A stretch of DNA of 64,000 bases from Aphrophora alni (lineage: Eukaryota; Arthropoda; Insecta; Hemiptera; Aphrophoridae): positions 17,591,349-17,655,348 of the forward strand of contig OY740771.1 of NCBI GenBank assembly GCA_963513935.1. The letters run 5' to 3'. Made by a program: the position numbers and the translations under genes. The notes beneath the pieces were generated by a model. It was not told the origin of the DNA and did no database searches. It saw nothing but the letters and a program-made list of their open reading frames with translations. The number at the start of each line of letters is the position of its first letter. Position 1 is the stretch's first letter. Below are positions 12,050 to 24,952 of this stretch, piece after piece.

Positions 12050-14470
12050 AAAATTTAAGTTGTTTCACTAAAATCAGTCATTTGGATTAAGTGTTATCGG
12101 AGTTGAAAAAAAAAGTGTATATAGTCAAAAATACAGTGGAAAATTTAAGATTTTTTAATTATATTTTTAACGGTATAAAATTCTGCACTCGTCATTTTAG
12201 GGGATCAACGTACGATATACCATTTTTTCCATAAAATATTGGTGAATTCGTTTTTTACAAAATCCTTATATTGTTGTCAAAATTAAAAACTCTATTCCGC
12301 AAGTTTGAACCCTCAATAGTCTACTTATATGCCCAAATAGTCACAAATTGTCACAAAGTATCGCTTTTGTAAATTTTAAAATACAGCTGAAGTTTGGTAA
12401 TGGTCTAAGAAAAATTATTTTTTTTCGAGAGCCATAAAGTTTTGTGACAAACCTTTTGGCAGGTTTTCAACTTTTGTAGAAAAACCCTTATAATATTGGT
12501 ATCAAAAGATGTATCGATGCAAAATTCCTCCGATATTTGCGAAATATTTTACATATTTTCATATAATGATGGTGAATGCTATCTGTATCATGGTGTCTTG
12601 GAAAAAAATGTTTTTATCATCATCCAAAATAGAGACATTATTCCGAAATTATGAGTCTATAAAAATCATGATATTTGTTGAAATGTCTCAAATTCTCACA
12701 AAGTTTTTTTTTTTTATAGATAGTAGACGTTTAGTAGTAATCGGAGGAAAAAAGTAGTTTTTGGTTGGGTAAGATGTTAGCGACAAAAATATGTCTAATT
12801 TTCTAGTTTTAAACTATTTAATTTCTTATAAATTATAGAAAAACACGTGCGACAACTGCTCTGTTGAAATGTTTTACACAGAACTGCGTTAGTTTCACTG
12901 TAATCGGAACTTTGGATTAAAAGTTGTAGTGGTTTAAATAAAAAAGTGTACCGTCACAAATGCAGTCGAAATCTGTTTTCCACGGTGTAGTAAATCTACT
13001 CGTTATTTTACGGGGCTGAAAATATAACACTTTGTTGACTGAGATAAAAATATTATTGGGTGAAAGAATTAAACGGATTTTCATTCTTTAATACATTAAA
13101 ACCCTTTTAATATTTGTAGGAAACTAAGTGCAGATGTCAAATATTCCCTATGTTCCCTATGTTCTTGAAATGGTTTACATTGAATTTTGTTTGTTTCATT
13201 GAAATACTCAATTTGAGTTGAATATTATCTGGGTTAAAGTGGAAAAGCTTACCTTAAAAAACCTCTTATTTACAGATAGGGTTTGGACAGTTATAAAATC
13301 TGTACCAATTAGTCTAAGCAGGTGAAAGTATAGCATGTTGTTGATTAAATATTATTGAATATGGATCTTTATAATCATATTGGTCCACATTTTTATCTCG
13401 AAAAAGATTTTATCATCGTCTAAATGAGATACTTTAATCCACAATTTCGAGTCCATAAAAGTTTTTATTTAGCAGAATCATCTTAAATTATCACAAAGTG
13501 TTTTTATTGTAAATATTTAAAGATAGTTAAAGTTTGTCAGTGATTGGGGAAAGAATATTTTTTGATGTCAAAACGTTTTATGAAAAACAATATGATGGGT
13601 TTTTTTTATTCTCTACAAATTCGATTCCTTATATTATTTGTAGAGAAATAAGTATATAATATATTATGAGATATTTGCCACAAATATATTTGAAGTGTTG
13701 TACATCGAATTTTCTTTGTTTTACTGTAATGGGCAATGTGGATCGAAAGTTATAGCGGGAGGTTTAAGTAGAAGTGTATGTCAAAACGACAGTCAAAAAT
13801 TAAGGATATTCATTAGTTGTTTTCAATGTTATATAACTCGTCGTTTTACGGATATTAACGATTTTTTTTCTTCAAAATATGAATGTATACGATCTTTATA
13901 TTGTTCGCTTATTGGTATCTTGTAAAATCTTTTTATCTTATCTTAATTGGAAATTCTTTTTAGAACTTTTGAGCCCCTAAAAGGCGAAGTATTTGTCACA
14001 AAATATCTCTTTTATAAATTTTAAAATACAGCTAAAGTTTGTAAATGATCAGAGAAAAAAGTATTTTTTTTAAGAGTCATAAAGTTTAGCAACAAAAAAC
14101 AAAACGGCGGAATTTCAATATCTGTAGTAAAACTCCTATAATATTTGTATAGATGCAATATTGCCCCCAAGTATTTGAAATGTTTTACGGATTTTTAGTT
14201 TGTTTCAGTGTAATCGGAAGCTTGGTTTAAAAAGTTATTGCTGTTTTAGTGGAAAATTGTACGTCAAAAAATCCCATATTACCAAAAGAAATTCAAAGTT
14301 TCTTTATGTGCACCGTTATAAATTTTGTACCCTTAATTTTTGATTATGAAAATATAGCATTTTGTTTCTATACCATCTCCATATTAATCGCATATTGATA
14401 TCTCGGAAAATGTTGTTATCCTTGTCTAAAATAGAGACATTATTGCGAAATATGAGCCCATAAAAATAGG
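12050..14470. repeat. Diverged tandem array, about five units
   Basis: A motif GTTTCA(C/G)TGTAATCGGAA, followed by GTGGATCGAAAGTTAT-like and AAGTGTA-GTCA blocks, recurs near 12062, 12890, 13193, 13720 and 14200. A second motif, CACAAAGT then TAAATTTTAAAATACAGCT and AAGTTTG, recurs near 12350, 13495 and 14000. Unit spacing is irregular at roughly 300-830 bp. Small frames at 12509-12757 and 13695-13925 lie in it and are not conserved between units. Confidence 0.6.
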
Positions 14471-14746
14471 TATTCTTCGAAAATTAACGTTATTATTATT
14501 GTGCCTGTAAGTGAATCAGATAAAAAAGAATAATGTTATACTGTATACATAATTTAAACAGGACGTTTCGTATTGAAAGCGAGGGAGCTGCACAATATAT
14601 TATCGCGTCAACAAGTTCCTCTCGTCACTGGACTTTATTATACAGATACCCTTAAAGTAGAGCATATAAAAACTTTAAAATTTGCAACTTATACTTTATC
14701 ATAAACATATTTTTATTCTGGAAAAAAAACTCGCAGCTGGAATTGC

Positions 14747-14752
14747 ATATAT

Positions 14753-14813
<61 letters not shown>
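14747..14813. repeat. AT microsatellite
   Basis: Almost pure alternating AT. Confidence 0.9.
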
Positions 14814-14814
<1 letters not shown>

Positions 14815-14815
<1 letters not shown>

Positions 14816-16010
14816 ATAAAAAATCTAATCAATAGTCAAATACTTCTACAACACAAATAAGGTATTCCAGATGACTGTCATTAATTTGAATATCTGAATA
14901 CGATAGTAGAGTCTGTAATGGGGAAGGTAACGTTGAGCACAGATATTCTGCCCTACATTTATGGAATTATTTCCCTATTGGTTTGACCTATGTGAGTCTA
15001 AAAGCATTGTGATTTACTGATATGTTACATTATGATTTACAAGCGCTGAAACTATGTCACAACTAAAGTAAAATAGTTCGTAATGGAAGCAAAATGAGTC
15101 AATTGTTATGGGATGATATTGTCCAACTCAAAATAATATTATTAAATGTAAAACAAATAAAGTAAGTAACGATGTGAGTACGACTATGCATGGATTTTTT
15201 GGTGGTATTCCGTTATTGTAAGAGAAGGGCGAAATGGAGTACTGATTTTTTTTCTTGTTCGGTGATGAGTATTTGGAAAGACTTAAAACATTTATAAGAC
15301 CTCACGCTCTCAAAATTAACTAAGAAAAAGTAAAACCGCCAAGTCTTGGATTGGACTAATGATTTATTAAAAATAACATAAATCTTAAAATGTTGGCCTA
15401 TGTACCGTTGACAAACGCCTTTAGGCAGAGTGTCAATAGTAAGGGAGTGAAATAATGTAGCAGAAAAAGGTACCCTTCAGAGGATAGCCTCTAGACCTGT
15501 TAATCCCTTCTGACAATTGTCAACAGAAGATGTGACGCTCAAACTACTGGCCACTTTTTATACATAACCGTTTGATACAGGGTCATAAAGTCTAGCTTGT
15601 AAAATGTGTACGTACCATTAGAAATGTTACAATATTCATTTATAGCTACACTTTAAAAAATGAATACATTTTTATTCCCAAGACAAATCTCAAACGGTAT
15701 GACATGAAGAGATGTTATAATATATGTATCAACCACAACAACTATTTCGTATAATCCAAAATGAGGTATTTAAATGACAATCGTTAATTTATAAATCTGA
15801 ATACGAAAGTATAGATTGTAATGGGGAAGGTAATGTAATGGCACATTTATGGAATTATTTCTCTATTGGTCGGACATTGATGTATTGATGCGTTACATTG
15901 TGCTTACAACCATTGAAACTGTCACGAATAAAATGATCCGTAATGAGAGCAAAATCAGCCAATTGTGAATTATTATACAATAGATGCATTGTTAGCTTAA
16001 AATATATTAT
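14815..16010. repeat. Diverged duplication pair, about 0.9 kb apart
   Basis: The blocks at about 14830-15140 and 15740-16000 share ATCTGAATACGA, GTAATGGGGAAGGTAA, CATTTATGGAATTATTT, CTATTGGT and TGTTACATT-TG in order. The intervening sequence at 15140-15740 has nothing recognisable. Confidence 0.6.
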
Positions 16011-16559
16011 TGTTAGTCAACATTATATACTCGACTGTAAACAATGTCAATCAGAACAAATGACAAGTATAGCGAGCAAGCGAATCAGTTTAAACAATAA
16101 TTTCAACTGAAACCACGAATTAAAATAGAAAATCTAGGGATTTATATTCAAACAGCATATTTTAAGAGTGATAGTAGTTTTTGAATGTATTTTAATAGTG
16201 ATAGTAGTATATGAATCTATTTAATCGTTGAATATAACATCTTTTAGTGGACGTGAGTAAAATTGCAAAATTCAAAATAATCCAAAATCCGCCAACTTGA
16301 AACGAGTATAGGTCCTTAATGTTTCCCAATTTTAAAAAGACGTTGAAAATGATGTATCAGTACCTACGTTTACATTTGAAATTTCTTCAAAAACCACCCC
16401 ACCCAAAACAATAATCCCTTTGGGGCACTGGGTTTTGAAAAATAAATCTTTTTTTTTTCTATTTGGCTTGATACCGAAAAATTATATAAATTGGATATTA
16501 ATTAACCGATTTTGATGAAATTTAAATGTTTATTTAGGTAATTAATTTAAATTTTAAAA
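16011..16559. other. No gene; short tandem motif
   Basis: Contains two copies of GTGATAGTAGT(T/A) with neighbours around 16168-16225. Otherwise AT-rich and unassigned. Confidence 0.4.
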
Positions 16560-16980
16560 ACAAAAACTCAAAACGCTCACATATGATACGGTTGCGGCAA
16601 TACTAGGTACCATAGCTGGATCTACACCTTTCTACATATAGTTTCGGATCCCTTAGTTAATCAACTTTTCTTCTCTTCCTACCCTGATGCTTTTAGAGTA
16701 TTCGATAATTATGGGTCTCTATTTTATGCTATTTTTTTGGAGGGGGGCAGAATCTGGAAGAATAAATTATACTTAAATACATTTCAGGGACTAATAGTAC
16801 ATGTTTGGCAATCTCGAAGTACCCTAGCTGGATCTACACATGTTTTAAAATAATCTTGGTTTAGACGTTTTACTTTAATCTTTCCTATCAGGTCTCTCTT
16901 GACTAAATTTTCTTCTCCACCAATCTATTAGAATATTCAATAGGTAGGCGTGTCTTCTCTTATACCTTTATTTCTCAGTT
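16560..16980. repeat. Family A repeat, two tandem partial copies
   Basis: AGCTGGATCTACACCTTT (16615) and AGCTGGATCTACACATG (16823) mark two successive units. CCCTGATGCTTTTAGAGTATTC and TCAGGTCTCTCTTGAC follow in the expected places. Confidence 0.65.
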
Positions 16981-18630
16981 TTAAAAGAAGTTATTATTTA
17001 TGTTGAACAGTATTTTGTTATCTCTTTGTATTCAAATCGTGATGATTTTTCGTCTTTAAAAAAACATTTAGTGTAAAATGAATTTGGAAACAATTATAGT
17101 TCCAATGCAATCATAACAATTGTTTAATGAAATTAAAAGAAGCAAATAAAACATGTGTGTTTTTATGCTGCCTACTTTTTGATGTATAAATATAGCAGTA
17201 TTATATAAGATAAATATTTTGTATAAGTTACGTCATTAGTAAGAGAAATATAAATCAGTTTATTCCCGTCTTACAACGAATGTTTCCATTACTGTTACTA
17301 TACCAATCTGCTTTATTCATTTAAAGGAAATGGAAAAATTAAGTAATTTCCATATTTCAGTTGAAATTGCTTTCAGTAAAAATACGTCATCTCTGAAACA
17401 GGAAATTAACAAATTGACTGCACACTAAGTATATTAGAAAAAGTAATTCCATATAAATATACATTAATTTGTTTAAAGTTTAGATTAAGTTATGAAAACT
17501 CAAATATATTTGTAAATATGTAAATAATGAAATGCTAAAATAGATGTGAAAGAAGTATTTTTCCTACACCAGCAACCCAAAGGAGCCTATTGTTTTGTCC
17601 AAAACTTTATGGAAAACAGCTTATTTCCAAATTGTCTTAAATGATTGTACAGAGTGAGCAATACGTATTTTGCACACCCCAATATAGACAGACAAAACAT
17701 AAACACAGGCTTGTTTCATTACCATTTTTGTGACAATAAATTATTATTGAAAACCTATTAGTTTTATATCTTGTATGATGTTACATTCATTTAAACACTT
17801 ACTGAATGTTCACTATGTAATAGTTATTATCTTTTAATAATTAGTCTCGTGTTTTTATAATCATAAAATTTTATTTTTCTTTGTAATGACAGACACCATT
17901 ACAAAAAAGAACACTTTTTGCGATTTAAAGAACCTGAAAACCAATATATTATCAGAAAAAAATTAGATCATTTTTTTAATCCAGCTCATAAAATTCCCTA
18001 GTCTACATAAATGTCTTACAGGGTTTTTTTTTTCATTATTGTCTATGCACCCTTCCATGGAAATATTTGAAGATCATATTTCACTCTTAAAATTATGTAA
18101 TTAGTATAACTAATTACATTCATAATAAGATATTTGTCAAAAACTAAGAGGTCTTCACAACGAATATTATTATGATGCATGAATAGTAGTAGGACATTTT
18201 GGAAACAATATTAGGCTACTTTAAATTCCGACAACACTGACTAAAACCCACATGTTTGTCTAGGCTAATTGAACAGTTCATTCAATCAGAAGTTCAAAAT
18301 TTGTTATTTAACAAACAAAGTCAATATAGATCCAGTTTTAATATATTTTACAGATTTTTTCTTCTATAGAAATGATTATTTGTCTTTAAACTTGAAAACA
18401 ATTATTAATACATTTCCAAATTGGATATATAAAACGTGTTCTCGTAAAATATAAACTATAAATATTAACTGTAAAACAAAATCAAATATTCTTGATAAAT
18501 AATAATGTTTTACAGGAAATTTAAAAAAAATGTTTAACACGCTAATAGTGTTAAAACAAACAAATTGGGAGTTTAACAACAAATCGGAAATAGAAAATGT
18601 TAAATCTATGAACCGTGTTTGAAGTTAATC
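16981..18630. other. No features supported
   Basis: AT-rich. A short piece near 17585-17630 resembles the duplicated block at 18640 and 21455. Open frames near 18269-18582 lack any family signature. Confidence 0.45.
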
Positions 18631-18639
18631 TCAATCCTT

Positions 18640-18870
18640 AGCTTCAATAGGCGTGTGTTTTGTAACAAACTTTGCAAAGAACGGTCTTTTACGTTTCGGT
18701 CATAGCAGAGCCTTAGGTAGCTCAAAGTAAAGCAAGTTTACATTGGGAAATGAGAAACTTCAATCTTCATAAATTAATAAATGCAAACTTTTTTCTGAAT
18801 AAAACCAGGTCTTTTTAAATACTTATTCAAGAAAATATTGTAGCTACTCATAAAAGCAAACGATATTGAT
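18640..18870. repeat. Diverged duplicate of 21455-21690
   Basis: Shared ordered landmarks: GTTTTGTAA(A)CAAACTTT, CTTTAC-TTTC, ATAG-AGAACCTTAG-like, GAGATGAGAAACTTC or AATGAGAAACTTC, CATAAATTAATAAAT, CAGGTCTTTTT and TATTCA-AA. Confidence 0.6.
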
Positions 18871-18899
18871 ATATTTTATTACTCTAGTAGGTAAAATTA

Positions 18900-19260
18900 T
18901 ACGTTATTGGTTTGTATGTATGATTACGTTCTATATATGTATATGGTTTATGTATTTTCATGTATAGGTGTGTGTAATAGAATTTGTGTATTTGCGAATA
19001 ATGGTTTTTTCTGTATCTCTCTTTTTTTTTACTTTCTCACAATTTCCTAGTTTAAAGTTATATAATGGGATAAAACATATAAGTTTGATAACGTTCTGTA
19101 TATGTATATGGTTTATGCATTTTCATGTATAGGTGTGTGTAATAGAATTTGTGTATTTGCGAATAATGTTAGTTTTGTTTTTGTTTTTTTTCTCTCCCAC
19201 TTTTACTCTCTCACAACTTCCTAGTTTAATATTACGTGATTGGTAAAACAATCGATCTAT
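18900..19260. repeat. Tandem duplication, 165-bp period
   Basis: TGTATATGGTTTATG, TTTTCATGTATAGGTGTGTG and TAATAGAATTTGTG recur with a 165-bp offset (for example TGTGTAATAG at 18971 and 19136). Each copy is followed by a pyrimidine run and CTCTCACAA-TTCCTAGTTTAA-type sequence. Confidence 0.8.
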
Positions 19261-19261
19261 T

Positions 19262-19700
19262 ATATATATAGATAAATACCTTTTTTTTTAAAAAAAAGTG
19301 GATATGGAAAGATGTTTGTCTGTTTGACGTATAAGTAATACTCTACAACCCAAACATGTTCACATATTTTATTACAAATTGGTGTTGGAGAATATTTTGT
19401 CTATATCTCGAAAGTTTTTCTTTTTTATTCATTTGATAAATCAAAATTAGTGGGTACCTGTCATAAGAAAATAAAACAAAATTACGCTTTTCTCCAAATC
19501 GTTTATTGTGATTTCGATCAAATTTTATTCAAGTGTTGTGAGTAAAAGACAAATTGGTATATTATTGGAGCTGAATAAAAATCTCGGTTCATCTGTTTTC
19601 TGTGAGAAACCATAAAAATATTAATTTCTTTAAAATGGACTCTACAGATTTCGTTAAACTGTAGATAATTATGACGATGAAAGAACCCAACCCTTGTAAT
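19262..19700. repeat. Dispersed repeat family B, partial
   Basis: Contains GTCTGTTTGACGT, ACTCTACAACCCAAACATG, TTCTCCAAATCGT and CAGATTTCGTTAAACT, as in the 4440 and 39900 copies. Confidence 0.45.
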
Positions 19701-21000
19701 AAATGGGAAGAAAAAATATATCACAGTTCAGGAAGAATTGGCAACTAGCTAAAATGTACCTTGACCGCCGTCATTATAATCTCGATTTTAATAGGAAACT
19801 ACTGACTCTGAGGCCCTTTTTATGGTACGGGTGTAGTAAGTTTAGGCCGTTATTTAAATATTTGAAAATATCTTCAAAAAACAACAGTACATTTTATACG
19901 TGGGTTGGGGTCATTATTGTTTAGATTTCACTCAAGTTTTTGTTAGAGTATATTTAGAGAAATTGTGTATTATACAACGGCTTCATGACCCATTGTTCGT
20001 GTGTTTTTTACTGATAACTTCTGATACGGTGTTCACCAAGAGACGTTAGAAGTTAAATTTGAGTAACATTGGATCAAAATCGTTCTAGTAGATTTCGAGA
20101 AAGTCGTAATTTTCTGTCGTTAAGTCAGCCACACTGAATTTTAGAGGTATAAACAAAATTAATAACTTTTTGCGACGTGACCAACATAAGGGCAGATGTC
20201 AAATGTTTTTAAAATCGAATTACACGTCTTTGGAGCATCGTTTTCTCAGCAGACAACTGGTGACACAAAGACAGGAAGATTATTATTCCCAAAACTATTT
20301 TTTTATAACTAGGGATCTTCAAAACTGCAAAAAATCACAGCATGGATTTTTTGACTAACTACGTATTTTCTAGTGAAAAGCGAAAATTATCATTATAAAA
20401 CAACTTTTATTTGGAGATATTTCTATAAAAAATCCCTCTCTCTCATAAACTGTTGAGTAATTTAAATGTCATAATAACCAGTGCCCTCTGGAATAGTTAA
20501 ATTAAACATATTAAGTATAATTTACCTAACCTTTGTTTATGCTGTAGAACTGCACGTTAATTCATTAAATCCAAATTTAAATTTAGTTTCTAGTTTGATA
20601 ATGAAATAAGCATAACAAGTTATAAAAATTAACTAACCATTATGACTTCAAAATTTACATATTTATCTTTTACAGTATTTATCTTTGTAAGTAATGACAT
20701 AATTGTGTACTTTACCCTAGTGGGATATACAGTTTTTTTGAAGTAATCTTGGAAATCTCTGTAAAAAATAAAGAAATGAAATTAAATTTTAAAAACATTA
20801 TACGCAATTGTTTTGTGATTCTGGATGTCTGGAGGAAGCATGTTTTGTGTGAGTGTTAGGGTTAGTTGACCCATATTGGTGTATATCCATTGTGTTGTGT
20901 ATCCATTGTTATTCTTCTTGTTTTCATTGTTAGTTTTTGGAGAAGTATTCTATAGTTTCTGTTTCTTTTTAGTTTTAAGAATGAACCTGTCAACTAACCA
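19701..21000. other. No features supported
   Basis: AT-rich; short open frames only. Confidence 0.45.
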
Positions 21001-21036
21001 AACCTATCCTATCCTAACCTAACTCAACCTAACCGT
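21001..21036. repeat. Short degenerate CCTAA (telomere-type) run
   Basis: CCTATCCTATCCTAACCTAA then CTCAACCTAACC; interstitial, too short and degenerate to be a telomere. Confidence 0.6.
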
Positions 21037-21143
21037 TACATTGTTTGATTGTAGTAATTTCATCAGTGAAATCATCCAGTTTGATAGGGATATTTACCGC
21101 TTGGTTAGATGGATTGGGTTGGTTTCCTGTACACTTAAAAACG

Positions 21144-21338
21144 TTATTTATTCTTTATTTTGCATATTTTAAGATCTAGGTAATTTATTTTCTTGTTAAT
21201 TTCCATTTCAGTTGTAAATTTAAAGGATGGGTGTGTGAGATATTTATTGAAATTGGTAATTAATCTTGTTGAATCATTAATCATACATATTCTGTCGTCA
21301 ACGTATCTGTGGTAATTAAATTTCAATTGTAATTGCAT
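21144..21338 (-). pseudogene. Penelope-like reverse transcriptase fragment
   Basis: A 64-residue scrap with the catalytic core YHRYVDD, then RLITNFNKYL, HPSFKFTTEME and NKKINYLDLKI. That order (YVDD, then FN-LHP-IKFT, then INFLDL) is typical of Penelope-like elements and distinguishes them from LTR and other non-LTR polymerases. Upstream fingers and the downstream GIY-YIG endonuclease are missing, so it is a dead 5'- and 3'-truncated piece. Confidence 0.72.
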
Positions 21339-21454
21339 TTATGACTTTGTATTTTAAACCAACTGAATCACAACAATAAATACTTCTTTGAGTACAAAGT
21401 ACAAACCAGATAAATACTGGCATATTTGAAACACAAGTAAACCTGATGACCTAG

Positions 21455-21690
21455 CCAAAATAGACTATTGTTTTGTAAACAAACTTTATAAAAACAGCTC
21501 TTTACATTTCAATCATAATAGAACCTTAGTTAGCTTAAAACAAAGCCAGGTTTGCATTACGAGATGAGAAACTTCCATCAGCTCCATTCATAAATTAATG
21601 AATCTAGGTCTTTTTCTGAGTAAAAACAAATTTTTTTATAGATATTCATTCAATAGAAGATTGTACTTACTCAGTCCTCAGAAATCAACT
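21455..21690. repeat. Diverged duplicate of 18640-18870
   Basis: See the partner block; begins near CTATTGTTTTGTAAACAAAC and ends near GATATTCATTCAA. Confidence 0.6.
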
Positions 21691-22079
21691 TTACGTATAA
21701 TTTTATTGTGTTACAAATAATACTATTAGATAATATATTTCTCCAACTTCAGAATTTCTCTATTCTCAATAATATCGACTATATTAAGTAAAACTATATC
21801 AAAAAATTAAATCGTAATTTTGACGTCATTTAAGTGTCTTTCTTAAATAAAAACTAATTAATTTGTTCGTTATTTTATTTATATTACGTTCTCACATATT
21901 CGTATTGTAGAGAGAATTTCGTGTTGGGTTAAAAAAAATTTCTTCACGGAAGTATCCGTTTTGAGTACCCATGAGTCTAAAAAATTTACATTATGAGTTA
22001 TAACAAAACAATCAGTGCTGGCGTACATGTGATACGGAGGGAAACATAAATTTCCCTTTACTTTTTGACTTTCCCTCGT

Positions 22080-22870
22080 ATTATACGTAATTTTGAACTC
22101 AAATGAAATCAGACTGATATATTTAATCAAGAAGTGGCAGTACTGTGATAGCAATAATATAACAGCTGATAAGAAATAACCTTTATATTATATACAGTGA
22201 AATATATAACTCTTTAGCCTTAATAGACTTAACAATGAAACAGTTCTTGTCAGTCACACCCTGTGAATTTAAAGAAGATTATAATAAACGTAATTTTAAA
22301 AGTTAAATGAAATCAGACTGCTTTTTTCTCAGAAAGTGACAGCACTGTGAAGGAAAAAATATAATAGCTTATAGGTAAAGAAACTTTACTTAGATTGACA
22401 AAGTTTTAACCTTAATTGCATTGACAATGACGTGATATTTTATTCACTCTTTTTTTCATGTCATTAAAATACTTCTCTATTGCGGAACATTTAACGTCGA
22501 TTGACAATTAGATTAAAAGCAAAACCACTTCTCCCTCACGCACTACACACCCTTGCTGTGTTAGTCATTCGAACAAACTCAGTATTTGATTTGGCACAAA
22601 CATCCAAATAAACTAGCGTTAAATATTTTGCTAGAAATAAGTTAGGCAAACTATTTTTTTTTATACACATCTCCATTTTTTAAACATTTATATCAACGGT
22701 TTAGTGAGTTTTTCGTCTCTTATTAGAGTTACGAAACTTGAAGTTAAAAATGTTTCCCTGAAAAGAGAAATCACATATATTTTCTCAGGAAGTGAGAGCA
22801 TTGTGAGATCACCAATACAAAAGTTGATACACATAACCTCTATTTACATTCCAATACACTTTTAAACTGA
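22080..22870. repeat. Three diverged copies of a roughly 110-bp block
   Basis: GAAATCA(G/C)A then AAGTG-CAG(T/C)A(C/T)TGTGA or AAGTGAGAGCATTGTGA, then ATA-AGCTGAT and AACCT recur at about 22104, 22309 and 22766. The spacing is irregular. Confidence 0.5.
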
Positions 22871-22984
22871 ATAGATTTTTGAAGGTGTACACTTTTTTAC
22901 TGTTTATTTTTCCTCACTCACAAAAATTAATGTCAATAATATAAAGCAGCGATATACAGGAACGTTTGCGCTTCTATTGATGGT

Positions 22985-23300
22985 TTGATGCCCTAGACAT
23001 CCCAAGGAATATACCTAAAATCCATAACCTTAAGAGTATTCCTGACATGGTTGTCCCGACGGATTGTCTTGGCAGATTGTCAGTCCCTCTGTCATTGATT
23101 TATCGGTCTCCATTCCTTTCCCGATGGAACCATTCGCAATCTAAAAACACGTGCTTTGGTGTTTTCTCCTGCAGGAAATGTTTCCCACAAAGACACTACT
23201 ACATGAATATCCTCAGACTATGCATATATTTTCTCAGGAGACAGTGTCGCGTTGAGTAACAAGCACTAACTTGTACTCCTACTGTATGTCTAACGACGGG
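22985..23300 (-). pseudogene. Non-LTR retrotransposon ORF2 3' end, decayed
   Basis: Read on the minus strand, CLCGKHFLQEKTPKHVFLDC matches the zinc-knuckle-like motif near the end of many non-LTR ORF2 proteins (C-x-C, TP-HV, DC). Two adjacent TAG codons precede it, and a TGA-type break plus frame changes follow, so it is inactive. It continues into 3' sequence ending near 22985. It has much higher G+C than its surroundings. Clade not determined. Confidence 0.55.
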
Positions 23301-23734
23301 TCACATACAATTTGCATAAAGGAGGTGCGAAATGAGAATTCACTTACCTCCTTTCGTGATCCTCATCAGCCCACGTACTGATGACCTTTTCATCAGCCTC
23401 TTAGATAATTTACAGAACCTCTAAGGTTTTACAATATCCATTCTCATTAACCAAAAAAAAAACAAAAAAACGCAGCAATGTTAAGTACTCTACCTCAGAT
23501 CGTTGATGTAAATCTGAAAAAATCACCGTGTAACTCTAACCTGAAACCATTTCTATTTATATCTTAGTGAATAATGAAATAAAAATATGAAATCACCTTT
23601 TTTTCCAATTATTACAAAACTTTACTATTTTTGGTTCCTAATCGTTACGCTGATATTCTCTTTAGACTTCAACAGAATTCAGAGTGACAAGTGAGTTTCG
23701 TAAATTAAAACCTGAGCATGTATTAATAGTTCCT

Positions 23735-24080
23735 AATATGTAGGAGAACACTGTTTTGAGTTAGCGACATCTGTAGTTTTATAGAGATGAAATCTTTCGT
23801 TCTTTATAAAGTGTCACAACGTGTGTTGTTTATTAGAGTAGTCAATACTTTATTGTTGCACAGTGGTCTACTGTCCTAAAACTAATAACAGACTTGTGGA
23901 GTTACAAAGTTTACTGAAGCTAGAGTTGGCTTGATTGCTTACGGTAAATTTATAACCTTAATAGTTGGTAACCCCTGGGTATTATAGAAATTTATTGTCA
24001 CCCGTATGTAACCCGCTTAAGGCAGGTGAAAAGTCTGCATTATATCACATGTAACGGTTGTAATGAAAAGGTTTTAAAAC
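23735..24080. repeat. Dispersed repeat family B, weak copy
   Basis: TGCACAGTGGTCTACTGTCC and neighbouring blocks match the family order loosely. Confidence 0.3.
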
Positions 24081-24625
24081 TCGACATTTTTCAAATTTAT
24101 ATATCTAGATTTTCAAAATTAACTAACAATTAAATAATAAACATTTCATATTTCGTGTCAAATATTTAAATAGAAATGGTTAATTTGAAACTAAAAATTA
24201 TAATTAACGGCAGGGTTATAAAAAAACTGATTTTCCTAATTTCTTTTGAGAAGAAAAATAGTTGATGGAATGTCAAATGTTTTTTAAATGTCTTGAAAAC
24301 TATTTGAGCTCAGTTTCTTAAAAAATGATTTATATAACAACTGTTAAATTGGTCTACACAGAATATTATTTACTTCTTTTATTATTTTTGGAGTTTTCAG
24401 GAATTAGGTACTTACAGACAGATAACAAATTTTATCATAAAATTATGAAATATAATAAATTGTATTAAGACCAAACCTTTAATAAGAAATTTTATCATCA
24501 AATTATGGGCGTTAACTTAGTTGAGTATGATCAAATCTAATAATTCCGTTGGACACCTACCATATATCAAATTGAAAATATCGAGTTTAGCAAACCAATC
24601 TTACTTAAAATAAAGTTTGACATCT

Positions 24626-24657
24626 TTTTTTTTTTTTTTTTTTTTCTTTTTTTTTTT

Positions 24658-24697
<40 letters not shown>
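24626..24697. repeat. Polypyrimidine T/CT microsatellite
   Basis: A T run with two C interruptions passes into a long CT dinucleotide repeat. Confidence 0.95.
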
Positions 24698-24699
<2 letters not shown>

Positions 24700-24881
24700 C
24701 TCAGAGCAAACCGTTATGTAATTTGGTACAATCATTTGGTATTTAATACCTGTCCTAATGACATTTAGAAATATAGAGTCTATCAAAGGTACTTGAGATA
24801 GTGAGTGGCTAAACTACACAGGTAGGGAAATGAACGGGTAAATATTAGTAGGAGTGGAGCGTTCTGAAATAATAAACAAAA

Positions 24882-24882
<1 letters not shown>

Positions 24883-24952
<70 letters not shown>
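24883..24952. repeat. AT microsatellite
   Basis: Pure alternating AT. Confidence 0.95.

Noticed and set aside
23345..23405. CTGATGAGG-ATCACGAAAGG on the minus strand as another hammerhead
   Set aside because: Only seven bases separate the two cores, leaving no workable stem II, and stem III and stem I do not pair.
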